The translations under genes and the position numbers were made by a program. Shown here piece after piece: positions 35,234-45,300 of a stretch of 64,000 bases of DNA (position 1 is its first letter; every line of letters begins with the position of its first letter). Source of the stretch: Coprococcus sp. (GTDB lineage: Bacteria; Bacillota; Clostridia; Lachnospirales; Lachnospiraceae); NCBI GenBank assembly GCA_016297495.1, contig JAEDGN010000002.1, positions 27,472 through 91,471 of the forward strand, given 5' to 3'. The notes beneath the pieces were generated by a model, which worked only from the letters and a program-made list of their open reading frames with translations, ran no database searches and was not told where the DNA came from.

Positions 35234-35248
35234 CCGTCCCCTGTCTCA

Positions 35249-36496
35249 TTAATTATAAATCTGTTCAAGATTTTCTTTCATTACTTTGACAAATTCCTGC
35301 GAGCTTCGGGACATGGAAGATTCCCGGGGCAATGCGATGGCCAGGGTCCAGGTTCCGTCAAGATTTTCTGCCAATGGGTAACTGATCAGATCATTTTGCT
35401 CGGAGTATAGATGGATATAGGATGCGGGAAGAAAGGAAATTCCCGTTTCTGCCAGTACAAGGCGTTTAATGGTCTCCATATTTTTAGCTGAGCAGCAGGC
35501 TGTCGGATTGAATGTGGTGCCGGTGAGGGTATGGACATTTTCAAAGACTCTCTGAATGACATCACGCAGGGGCTGCCGCTTAGCCACCAGTACAAAAGGT
35601 GCATCGGACAGCTTTAGCAGATCTTCTGCCTGCAGTGGTGTGTCTTTTGGCAGCGCAAACTGATTTTTCCATTTCCTTGGCATGACAAGAAAGAACGGTT
35701 CCTCATAGTACTGCTGGTAGTGGATATAATCATCAGATACCAGCTCTTTTTTTAGTGCTGTTTTGTCTGTAATTTCATGTAAAATACAGAAATCCACCTG
35801 TTTTTCCCTTAACATATATTTCAACTTCTGTGAATTGGCTTCCAGTATCCGGAGTTTGATTCCGGGAAAGCGCTTCAGGAAGGCTGGTACAATGAGCGGA
35901 ATCAGATAACTTCCAAGGCTGACCGGAATACCCACCTTTACCGTGCCGCGTCGGAGGTTTTTAAATTCATCCAGCTCTTCATGGATTTCCTGAAAAATGG
36001 TAGCCATTTTTTCTATATAAATAAAAAGAATTTCTCCCTGTATGCTGAGCTGCAGTCCGTTCCAGACAGGCTCAAAAATAGGAAAGGAACAAACCTCATC
36101 CAGAACAGTCAGCATCTGGCTGAGGGAAGGCTGACTGACAAAAAGCTCCTCTGCCGCACGGGAAAGATTCCCTTTTCTGCGGATCATGAGAAGATAATTC
36201 ATTTCCCGTTCGGACCAGTTATGATAAGCCGGTTGGGGCGATAAAGATGAGAGAAAATGCTCCATTTCTTCCATCAGTTTTGTGAAAGCATGGGCATATT
36301 CCAGTATCATTTTGCCTTCCGGAGTAGGGACAAGACTGTTCCTGGAATAGCGGAACAGGCAGCATTCAAGTTCATTTTCCAGACTTTTCAGGGAACGTCC
36401 GATGGTGGAAGGACTTTTATGTAATAAATTGGCTGCTTCTTTCAGAGTCATACAGTTTTCCATGATTACCAGCATTTCCAATTGATTGCGTTTCAT
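35249..36496 (-). CDS. LysR-type regulator with two tandem DNA-binding domains
   Basis: 415 residues from the ATG at 36496 (AGAGGGGG 8 nt upstream). Ordinary LysR proteins have about 300 residues. Here a first winged helix (3-62: MTLKEAANLLHKSPSTIGRSL, then LVPTPEGKMIL) is followed by a linker and a second complete one (97-156: NLSRAAEELFVSQPSLSQML, then LQLSIQGEILF). The LysR effector domain (about 183-415, RGTVKVGIPVSLGSYLIP) comes last. It diverges from gap, with a nested dyad in the gap. It may regulate gap in response to a metabolite; both points are inferred. Confidence 0.9.
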   Translation of the reverse strand: MKRNQLEMLVIMENCMTLKEAANLLHKSPSTIGRSLKSLENELECCLFRYSRNSLVPTPEGKMILEYAHAFTKLMEEMEHFLSSLSPQPAYHNWSEREMNYLLMIRRKGNLSRAAEELFVSQPSLSQMLTVLDEVCSFPIFEPVWNGLQLSIQGEILFIYIEKMATIFQEIHEELDEFKNLRRGTVKVGIPVSLGSYLIPLIVPAFLKRFPGIKLRILEANSQKLKYMLREKQVDFCILHEITDKTALKKELVSDDYIHYQQYYEEPFFLVMPRKWKNQFALPKDTPLQAEDLLKLSDAPFVLVAKRQPLRDVIQRVFENVHTLTGTTFNPTACCSAKNMETIKRLVLAETGISFLPASYIHLYSEQNDLISYPLAENLDGTWTLAIALPRESSMSRSSQEFVKVMKENLEQIYN

Positions 36497-36569
36497 CAAC
36501 CATACCCCCTCTGCAGACGGATCTGCATCATAATTCTCTGTTTTTATTTTAACATATCCTTTAAAATAA

Positions 36570-36675
36570 AGCAAAACAAGTGCAATTATCGTGATAAATA
36601 TATCAAAATTGCGTTTTGCTTATATCAATCGTTGCATTTTACATATTAGACATTGATAAAATACCATTCTATAAT
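36570..36675. promoter_or_regulatory. Nested dyad and gap promoter in the lysR-gap region
   Basis: Three nested inverted repeats share one centre near 36598: TGATA/TATCA (36592-36605), GCAATT/AATTGC (36582-36612) and AGCAAAA/TTTTGCT (36570-36620). Downstream, TAGACA (36647) and TATAAT (36670-36675) are 17 bp apart and drive gap. A long multi-part dyad fits a regulator with extra DNA-binding domains. Confidence 0.6.
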
Positions 36676-36789
36676 GACAAAGGAATTCGGAGAGGAATCA
36701 TGTCGACGGTAAAAATCCGGATTCTCAATTACGGGCCTGTGTGATAGATGATAATGAATGAATGTTTTATTTTGAAGGAGTGTCATAAA

Positions 36790-37854
36790 ATGGTTGTAAA
36801 AGTTGGTATTAACGGGTTTGGTCGTATTGCAAGAGTTATCATGAGAATTCTGGAGGAGAGAGATACAGATATCGAAGTATGTGCAATTAATCTTCGGAAT
36901 GCTGATATTAAGCGTATGGCTTATCAGATGGAATATGATTCCGTTTTTGGACGTTTTAAAGGAAAAGTCAGGGCAGAAGACGATTGCCTGGTTGTGAATG
37001 GCAAACATATCAGAGTATTATCTGAATCGGATCCGGCAAAGATTGACTGGGCTTCCTGCGGCGCTGAGTATATTATTGAGTCAACCGGTGCTTTCAGAAC
37101 CCTTGAGGATTGCCGTAAGCATTTAAATGGAGGCGCAAAAAAAGTTATTCTGACAGCGCCTGGTAAAGATGATAATTTCCCGACTTTTGTTATGGGTGTT
37201 AATAATAAGACCTATGATCCGAGTATGACAGTTATCTCCAACGCTTCCTGTACGACCAACTGTCTGGCTCCGCTGACAAAAGTCATCAACGATGCTTTTG
37301 GTATTGAAAGAGCTTTAATGTCAACGATTCATTCTTCAACTTCAAAACAGAAGCCGGTAGATTCCAACGGTGGAAGAGACTGGAGAACAGGACGTTCCGT
37401 ATTTAATAATATCATTCCATCCACAACAGGTGCTGCAAAAGCGGTTGGCCTTGTCCTTCCTGAGATGCAGGGCAGGATGACGGGTGTAAGTTTCCGTGTG
37501 CCTTCTAATGACGTATCTGTTGTAGATGTGACAATGCAGCTGAGCAGACCGGCAACCTATGCTCAGATCTGTGAGGCTGTGGAAGATGCCAGCCTGTCAT
37601 CTATGAAGGGAATCATCGAATACAACGATGACGAGATCGTATCCGGCGATATCAGAGGCAATTATAATACCTGTGTATTTGATGTAAAGGCCGGCCTCAT
37701 GCTGGATGAAACTTTCGTCAAGCTGATTGCCTGGTATGATAATGAGTGGGGATATTCCAATCAGTGCATCAGTCTGGTTCAGTATATTGCCCGTCAGGAT
37801 GAAAAAGCTGCCCATGCAGTTACCTGTTCCGAACCGGATGTAACGATTGATTAG
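36790..37854 (+). CDS. gap: Glyceraldehyde-3-phosphate dehydrogenase, divergent type
   Basis: 354 residues from ATG 36790 (AAGGAG 8 nt upstream). VGINGFGRIAR, SNASCTTNC with catalytic C154, H181 in STIHSST, and NIIPSTTGAAKAVG identify GAPDH, which oxidises glyceraldehyde 3-phosphate in glycolysis. Differences are clear. The NAD-ribose aspartate normally in AIND is replaced (AINLRN, positions 32-37), the loop after His181 reads SKQKPVDSNGGRDW, and the C terminus is about 15 residues longer. It may use another cofactor or act in another pathway. It is not in a glycolytic cluster but opposite a tandem-domain LysR. Confidence 0.9.
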   Translation: MVVKVGINGFGRIARVIMRILEERDTDIEVCAINLRNADIKRMAYQMEYDSVFGRFKGKVRAEDDCLVVNGKHIRVLSESDPAKIDWASCGAEYIIESTGAFRTLEDCRKHLNGGAKKVILTAPGKDDNFPTFVMGVNNKTYDPSMTVISNASCTTNCLAPLTKVINDAFGIERALMSTIHSSTSKQKPVDSNGGRDWRTGRSVFNNIIPSTTGAAKAVGLVLPEMQGRMTGVSFRVPSNDVSVVDVTMQLSRPATYAQICEAVEDASLSSMKGIIEYNDDEIVSGDIRGNYNTCVFDVKAGLMLDETFVKLIAWYDNEWGYSNQCISLVQYIARQDEKAAHAVTCSEPDVTID

Positions 37855-37924
37855 ATGCCTTTTACATAATCTTTACACCTGCTTGATAGTTGGCTGGAAA
37901 TTCACCTGATATACTATGAATGTC

Positions 37925-37974
37925 ATGATGCTGGAGAAGGACTGCCGTTATTGACCCATTTACTTCAGCATCAT
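37925..37974 (+). terminator. Possible gap terminator hairpin
   Basis: ATGATGCTG (37925-37933) pairs with CAGCATCAT (37966-37974) across a long loop, followed by AGTCTATTTTG. Weak, but the only stem in the gap. Confidence 0.45.
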
Positions 37975-38001
37975 AGTCTATTTTGTACAGGAGGATTTTA
38001 T

Positions 38002-40707
38002 ATGCGAACACCTAAAAAAGCAGTTGCAGGACTGCTGACGTTTATGTTGACGTCCGGTTTACTGCAGGCGATTCCGGCATTTCCAGTATATGCAGCCGTG
38101 CCGGATTACATCGAGATCAATCAGCTCTATGGTGGCGGCGGAAAAGGAGACACACCCTTTTCCAACAGTTTTATTGAGTTATATAATCCAACAGATTCTG
38201 AAATAGATCTTTCGGGTTATAAAATTACGTATTCTTCCAATAGAGAAAATTCTAAGGGAAAACATGCCGGTTCTACCTGGCAGAATGACGGCATGGTTGA
38301 GGTCAGGGAGCTTGCACTTGAGGGCTCTATTCCGGCAAAGCATTCTTTCCTGATTCGCTGTGCAGCAGAAGAAACGGATGTGGCGGTTGTTTCACTGGAA
38401 GATGCCGATATGGATTGGACGCAGGTTATTGATAACGACCAGAGTGTGGAAGTGATTCTTTATAATGGAGATACTCGTGTGGATGCGGTATCTACCTGAA
38501 CTACGGATTTCCAGGATGTCGGTGAAGGTGATCAGCCGGCAACCCAGGATATTTCGAAGCAGAAATCACTGCGCCGTACAAATTTTGATGACACGGATAA
38601 TAATGCCGAAGATTTTACATTACTTGTATGGAAAGATCTGGCAGAAGATGAAAAGCAGGATTTTGTCCTGAAAACAGATGGATTTGAGAATGATAATGCG
38701 ATTGCCTTGAATAAGCTTGGCTCTTACGTAACTGGTGTATCCAATAAGGATGGCGGTGTCGCCGAGATCGTTTCCTATGATGCAAAAAACAACCAGGCAT
38801 GGGTTGTCAACGGTGCGACCGGGAAACTGGATATTGTTGATCTGTCAAGTGTGACGTGTGCTGTCTCCACTCAGATGACGGCGAAATCGCTGGATATCAA
38901 AGCCCTTGTCAATGATGTGATATCTGATTTTACATATGGGGATATGACTTCTGTTTCAGTCAATTCCCAACTGGGCATTGCTGCAGTTGCACTGCAGGAT
39001 GAAGCCTGTGACAAGAATGGTTATGTTGCCTTTGTGAGCACAGATGGCGAACTGCTCGCCCTGATTCCTGCCGGCATTCAGCCGGATATGGTGACTTTCA
39101 CACCGGATGGAAGCAAAGTGCTGACAGCCAATGAAGGTGAGCCGCGCAATGGTGTGGGAGACGGTATTACAGATTCGGCCGGTTCAGTTACGATCATTAC
39201 GCTGAATACGCAAGATCTGACACAGAGCACCTCTGACACCATTGGGTTTGAAGCTTATGATGCCAGAAGAGGCGACCTTGTCAATCAGGGTGTGATTTTC
39301 AGGAAAGATGCGCTGCCTTCTGTGGATCTTGAACCGGAATATATTGCCTGCACAGACAGCATAGCTTATGTAGCACTTCAGGAGGCCAATGCTATTGCAA
39401 TACTTGATCTTGGCACGAATACATACACAGGCATATATTCTCTCGGCTACAAAGATCTAAGCCTCACGGAAAATGCCATTGATCTTGTGGGAGATGATCA
39501 GTATGTACCAAAAACCTATGAAAATGCAGTCGGTGCCTATATGCCGGATGGGATTTCTCTTTATACCACCGGAGGACAGACTTATCTGCTGACAGCCAAC
39601 GAAGGCGATGCACGCGAGTGGGGCAGCGGTGATTCGGAATATCTCAACGAGAAAAAAGTGACCCTTACGGCTGCTGACGGTACTGAAGCTAAAAAGGTAC
39701 GTGTAATCGATCCGGATGTTACTGATGGACTGCCTGAGGAAAAAAACGTGTTGTTCGGCGGCAGATCCTTTTCCATATACAGAGTGGACAGCAATGGATT
39801 GACACAGGTTTATGACAGTGCCAATGACTTCGAGGAGAAGACGGCGGCATATCTTCCTGGATTTTTCAACTGCTCTAATGATGATAATGAATATGACAGC
39901 CGGTCGACCAAAAAAGGTCCGGAGCCGGAAAGCGTCACAGTCGGAACTGTAAACGGCAGCACCTATGCTTTTGTGGCACTGGAACGTATTGGTGGCCTTA
40001 TGATGTATGATATCACTGATCCGGCAAATGCTTCCTTTGTCAATTATATCAATTCCCGCGATTTCTCGGAGAAGCCTGAAGCTACACCGATATTGCTGGC
40101 AGCCTGCGAAGTAAGCGGTACAGTAGCGGCATACTCTGTCGGCAGCGTTCCGGGAGGACATGATTTCGGTGGTGCATGGGATTCAGACGGGGAAAATCAT
40201 TGGCATACCTGTGCAAAATGTGGTACTATCGCTGATGAAGCGTCACATACCGGCGGAACCGCAACCTGCACAGAGCAGGCGGTATGTAAAGAGTGCGGGG
40301 CATCTTATGGTGATGCGCCTGAGGGGCACAGCATAACACGCGTGAATGAGAAGGAAGCTACCTGTACAGAACCAGGATATACAGGTGATGAGGTCTGCAC
40401 CGTCTGTGGTGAGAAAGTTTCCTGTGGTGAAGAAATCTCCGCAGAGGGACACAGCCATGGAGAATGGGAAACTGTCAAAGAGGCCACCTGCGAAGAAGCT
40501 GGTGAAAAGGATATTAAATGTGTGAATTGTGGTGAGGTTCTGGAAACAGAAATAATTCCCGCCGCAGGTCATAACTATTCAGCATGGAAATTGACCAGAC
40601 TGCCTGGATGGAGCCGGGATGGTGAACTGTCCCGCACCTGTCGCACCTGTGGCGAGACGATGACAAAGATAATAAAATCTTTTAGCAGCTGGTTTAAATG
40701 GAACTGA
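38002..40707 (+). pseudogene. Secreted lamin-tail / choice-of-anchor I protein with in-frame TGA
   Basis: ATG 38002 (AGGAGG upstream) opens a signal peptide (RTPKKAVAGLLTFMLTSGLLQ, cut after VYA). A lamin-tail domain follows (EINQLYGGGGKGDTPFSNSFIELYN, LSGYKITYSS). Codon 166 is TGA (38497-38499), after which the same frame runs on to 40707 for 901 codons in all. The downstream part is a choice-of-anchor I beta-propeller-like domain (GGVAEIVSYDAKNNQAWVVNG, FTPDGSKVLTANEGEPR, LLTANEGDAREWG) and ends in Cys-rich repeats (CAKCG, CKECG, CTVCGE, CVNCGE). It could be a recent nonsense mutation, a read error, or TGA readthrough; TGG (Trp) is one step away. Confidence 0.75.
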
Positions 40708-40741
40708 AGATAGAAAGATAAAAGCATTTCTGTAGTGACTG

Positions 40742-40769
40742 CCCCTCGCAAAATGCGAGGGGCTTTTTT
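40742..40769 (+). terminator. Terminator after the lamin-tail protein gene
   Basis: CCCCTCGCA and TGCGAGGGG (9-bp perfect stem, loop AAA) followed by C and TTTTTT. Confidence 0.95.
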
Positions 40770-40899
40770 CATAGAAATAGTATTATACAATAATATTCCA
40801 TTGATATTATAGGATATATGCGCTACAATATAGAACAATTACGGTACAATATGGTTGGAATGAAGTACAAATGCAGAAGCAGCGAAGGAGAGAGACAGG

Positions 40900-42252
40900 A
40901 TGAGCAATTTTGAAAAAAATCTTTCGGAGGGCAGTGTTGTCAGACAGTTGATTATGTTTTCACTGCCTTTTCTGGTGTCAAATATTATACAAACACTGTA
41001 CAGTGTGGCTGATATGCTGATCGTGGGCCGTTTCAGCGGAACTATCAGTATGTCGGGAGTTAATATCGGCAGTCAGGTGACCCTGATTCTGACCAACATT
41101 GTTGTCGGTCTGTGTACCGGCGGTACAGTATTGATTGCCCAGTATCTGGGGGCAAAAAAGCGGAAGGATATGGAGGAGACAACGGCAACGCTGATGACGA
41201 CCCTTCTGATTGCGGCTGTTCTTATCACGATTCTGATGCTTGTTTTTAAGGATAAGGTTCTGCATTTGATTCAGACTCCGGCAGAGGCCTATGAGGAGGC
41301 AAGCAGATATCTGACGGTGACTGTGATCGGATTGATTTTTATCTTTGGTTATAATGTATTCAGCGCCATCATGCGGGGAATGGGTGACAGTACGAGACCT
41401 TTGTATTTTGTATTAATTGCCTGTGTTACCAATGTGATACTGGATCTGATTCTGGTGGGCAGATTTGACATGGGCGCTCTTGGGGCGGCCATTGCAACGG
41501 TTATATCTCAGGCAGTCAGTATGATCACCTGCATTGTCGTTATGATTCGAAGTGATTTTGTATTTGATTTTAAACCTTCATCCTTCAGAATACAGAAGAA
41601 TAAGGCGGGAAGAATATTCAGACTCGGCCTGCCAGGCGCCATTCAGAATGGTGTGACCAGTTTTTCGTTTATGATCATCACGGCACTGGTGAATGTTATT
41701 GGCGGAGTCAGTGCTTCTGCTGCCATCGGTGTAGTGGCAAAGTTTAACGGTTTTGCCATTCTCCCGGCCATCGCCATGGGCGCTTCTGTTTCTACAATGT
41801 GTGCCCAGAATATCGGTGCGGGTAAATGGGACAGAGCTGTCAGGACCTGTAAGATTGGTACGGTTATTGCTTTTTGTATCAGTTTTCTGATCTTCTTACT
41901 GGCGCAGGTGTTTCCGACAGAAATTCTTCGCATATTCAATGACGATAGCGAAATGATCGATTACGGGGTTCAATATCTTCGTACATTTACTTTTGATTAT
42001 TTAATTGTACCATTTGTATTTTGCATCAATGGTTTGTTTATCGGGGCAGGACATACGACTTTCTCCATGGTCAACAACATGCTGTCAGCCATCATCCTGA
42101 GAGTCCCGGCGGCTATTTTATTTGGGCTTGTGGCCAATATGGGATTGAGAGGTGTAGGTCTGGGCGGTCCGGTGGCCTCTCTGGGGTCTTTGATACTAAT
42201 CATTGTATTCCTCATGTCAGGCAAATGGAAAGAAAACCGAGCCATGGCATGA
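40900..42252 (+). CDS. MATE-family efflux transporter
   Basis: 450 residues and twelve hydrophobic helices in two similar halves. MATE pumps expel drugs or metabolites using Na+ or H+ gradients. The start SVVRQLIMFSLPFLVSNIIQTLYSVADMLIVGRF is typical of the NorM/DinF-like group, and QVTLILTNIVVGLCTGGTVLIAQYLGAK marks the first-half signature. AAGGAGAG precedes the ATG. It is a single gene between terminators, with no regulator next to it. Confidence 0.94.
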   Translation: MSNFEKNLSEGSVVRQLIMFSLPFLVSNIIQTLYSVADMLIVGRFSGTISMSGVNIGSQVTLILTNIVVGLCTGGTVLIAQYLGAKKRKDMEETTATLMTTLLIAAVLITILMLVFKDKVLHLIQTPAEAYEEASRYLTVTVIGLIFIFGYNVFSAIMRGMGDSTRPLYFVLIACVTNVILDLILVGRFDMGALGAAIATVISQAVSMITCIVVMIRSDFVFDFKPSSFRIQKNKAGRIFRLGLPGAIQNGVTSFSFMIITALVNVIGGVSASAAIGVVAKFNGFAILPAIAMGASVSTMCAQNIGAGKWDRAVRTCKIGTVIAFCISFLIFLLAQVFPTEILRIFNDDSEMIDYGVQYLRTFTFDYLIVPFVFCINGLFIGAGHTTFSMVNNMLSAIILRVPAAILFGLVANMGLRGVGLGGPVASLGSLILIIVFLMSGKWKENRAMA

Positions 42253-42264
42253 AACGATTTGCGA
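42251..42264 (+). repeat. Extra copy of the GAAACGATTTGCGA motif
   Basis: GAAACGATTTGCGA overlaps the MATE stop codon and precedes the terminator that contains the same 14-mer (42320-42333) by 56 bp. Other copies, inverted and with one more A, are at 14714-14728 and 15648-15662. Confidence 0.7.
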
Positions 42265-42301
42265 CAGCCGGTTCCCTGGGCTGTGCCTCTGGACAGGCAT
42301 A

Positions 42302-42363
42302 AAAAAGAATAACTCTCCTGAAACGATTTGCGATGAGCATGTTTCAGCAGAGTTATTCTTTTT
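42302..42363. terminator. Bidirectional terminator between MATE gene and pyc
   Basis: AAAAAGAATAACTCT plus CTGAAAC pairs with GTTTCAG and AGAGTTATTCTTTTT (single mismatch between blocks). The 16-nt loop GATTTGCGATGAGCAT equals the complement of the loop at 14676-14752. It stops both converging genes. Confidence 0.9.
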
Positions 42364-42375
42364 CAAAGGCCGTAT

Positions 42376-45300
42376 TTATTTAACGAAGGACAGCAGCAGA
42401 TCGCCGGAGTTGACACGATCGCCGGCAGCTACGTAGATCTTGTCGATGACGCCGTCCTGTTTGGCAACGATGGTTGTCTCCATCTTCATGGCTTCGATGA
42501 TGAGCAGCGGCTGATTCTGTGCCACTTTCTCTCCTTCCTTGACGAATACCTGGCTGACTGTGCCTGGAATGGAGGAACCTACATGAGCCGGATTGTTCTT
42601 GTCGGCTTTCAGTTTTCTGTCGGACTTTACTTCCATCTTTTCGTCTACGATGGCGACTTCACGGACGGAGCCGTTGACTTCAAAGATCAGGGTACGTTTG
42701 CCCTCATCATTCGGTGCGGACATACTGTGGAATTTAATCAACAGCTCCTTGCCTTCACCGATCTTCAGAGAAGTTTCTTCGCCCCGGCGCAGACCATAGA
42801 GATAAACATGGCTTTCCAGACGGGTAACATCGTTATATGCTTCAAAATGCTCACAGTAATCTTCATATACCTTCGGATAGAGGGCATAGCTGACAGCTTT
42901 CTGGTGGATTTCTTCTTCTGTGAAGCCGCTGAGATCATATTTGCTCTTTAAATGGGTTTTGATTGCATCAAAATCAGCATCCGGAAGCAATGAACCCGGT
43001 CGGACGGTAATCGGTTCTATACCTTTCAGTACGATTTTCTGAAGCTCCGGATTGAAGCCGCCATCCGGCTGGCCGATCATGCCTTTGAAATAATCCACAA
43101 CAGATGCCGGATAGGAAAGATCTCGACCGACTTCAAGAATATTGTCCTTTGTCAGACCGTTTTTCAGCATGAAAATAGCCATATCTCCTACTACCTTGGA
43201 GGTTGGTGTAACCTTGGTGATATTGCCAAGCAGGTCATTGGCATCCTTGTAAAGCTGTTTGATATCTTCGAACTGATCCTTCATGCCCATGGCTTCCACC
43301 TGTGCCAACAGGTTGGAGTACTGGCCGCCAGGAATCTCGTATTTGTAAATATCCACATTCGGAGAATCCATGCCGCTCTCAAATGATTTATAGACTTTGC
43401 GGACTCTTGCATAATAACGGCTCAATTCACTGAGTTCATCCCTGTCAAGTCCGGTGTCACGTTCTGTTCCACGGAGCGCTTCCACTACAGAGTTCATGGA
43501 CGGCTGGCTGGTAAGGGTACTCATGGATTCAATGGCCAGGTCAACGATATCAACGCCGGCTTCCGCTGCCATAAGAACTGTTGCGACGCCATTGCCTGTT
43601 GAATCATGGGTGTGGAGATGAATAGGAATAGTCAGTTCTGACTTCAGGGCTGTTACCAGTTCCTTTGCGGCATACGGTTTCAGAAGTCCGGCCATATCCT
43701 TGATCGCCAGAGTATGAATGCCCAGTGCTTCCAGCTCTTTTGCTTTATTGACATAGTAATCCAGTGTATATTTTGTTTCTTTCGAATCACTCAGGTCGCC
43801 GGTATAACAGATCGCGCCTTCAACGATCTTGCCTGTCTTTAACGCTTCTTCAATTGGCATTTTCATATTTTCTATCCAGTTCAGAGCATCAAATATTCTG
43901 AAAATATCTACACCACGTTCACCGGATACCCGGATAAATTCACGCACCACATTGTCAGGGTAGTTGCTGTACCCGACTGCATTGGAGGCACGCAGCAGCA
44001 TCTGAATCAGGGTGTTGGGCATTCTTTCGCGAAGGATAGCCAGACGTTTCCATGGAGATTCTTTTAGAAAACGGTAGGCGGTATCATAAGTAGCGCCGCC
44101 CCAGCATTCAACGGAAAAGGCATTCTGCATGAAGGCATTGGTGGCACGGGCAGCCCCGGCCAGATCTTTGGTACGCATTCGGGTGGCCATCAGAGACTGC
44201 TGGGCATCGCGCATGGTGGTGTCTGTTACATAGAGTTTTTTATCATGAAGAATCTTCTGAGTAAAATCTCTTGCACCCAGCTTCAGGAATTCATCCCTTG
44301 CACCGTAGACAGGTCTGGTATCATCGTATACAGGAAGAACCCGGTTTTCAAAGAACGGTTTATCGCCCCCTGTGACATTGACAATCTTATTGCCGAGAAA
44401 TTCAATAATTTTGGTGGCACGGTCCTGGCTTTGCTGCAGTTCGAACAGTTCAGGTGTTTCTTCAATAAAAGTCGTGTAGCATGCGCCATTCCGGAAGGTA
44501 GGATGGTTGATGACGTTGATCAGAAATGGAATATTGGTCTTGACACCACGGATTCTCATTTCCTTCAATACGCGGAGGGATTTGCGGATAGCACCCTCAA
44601 AAGTCCGGTCATGGGTAATGGCCTTAACAAGGAGGCTGTCATAGTATGGCAGAATTTCTGCACCCGTATAGGCAGTTCCGCCATCAAGACGGACACCATT
44701 TCCGGAACCGGAACGGTATACAGTGATCTTGCCTGTATCTGGCAGGAAATTGTTGGATGGATCCTCGGTTGTAACACGGGTCTGGATGGAGTAGCCCAGA
44801 CATTTGATGGCTTCCTGAGACGGAATGTTGATCTCAGGACTGTTAAGGGGATAACCTTCAGCGACAAGGATCTGGGAGGCAACGATATCAATGCCTGTTA
44901 CCATTTCAGAAACCGTATGTTCCACCTGAATACGCGGATTCATCTCAATGAAATACGGCCGGCCATCCTCATCCACCAGAAATTCCAGGGTACCCGCATT
45001 GCGGTAGCCGACCATCTTGGCCAGTTTTACTGCACTGCCGAAAATGATATTTCGTGTTTCGTCAGGCACACTAAAAGCCGGTGCATATTCCACGACCTTC
45101 TGATGACGCCGCTGAACAGAACAGTCACGGTCATAGAGGTGGACAACATTGCCGTAATTGTCGGCTAAAATCTGCACTTCTATGTGTTTGGGACCCCGGA
45201 TATATTTTTCAATGAAAATCTGATCGTCACCAAAGGCTTTTTTGGACTCATTGCAGGCTTCGCGGTATTCCTTCGGCATGTCTTTTGCACAGTTGACGAT

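Noticed and set aside
34161..35249. Antisense open frame of about 360 codons across clpB
   Set aside because: It is the mirror of a strongly biased clpB sequence, has no ribosome site and no recognisable domain.
38497..38499. TGA as selenocysteine codon
   Set aside because: No selenoprotein family fits, the position would be expected to hold Trp or similar, and no bacterial SECIS-like hairpin was seen just downstream.
44245..45168. Plus-strand frame of about 300 codons inside pyc
   Set aside because: Lies wholly opposite the biotin carboxylase domain, with low-complexity residue pattern and no ribosome site; a shadow frame.
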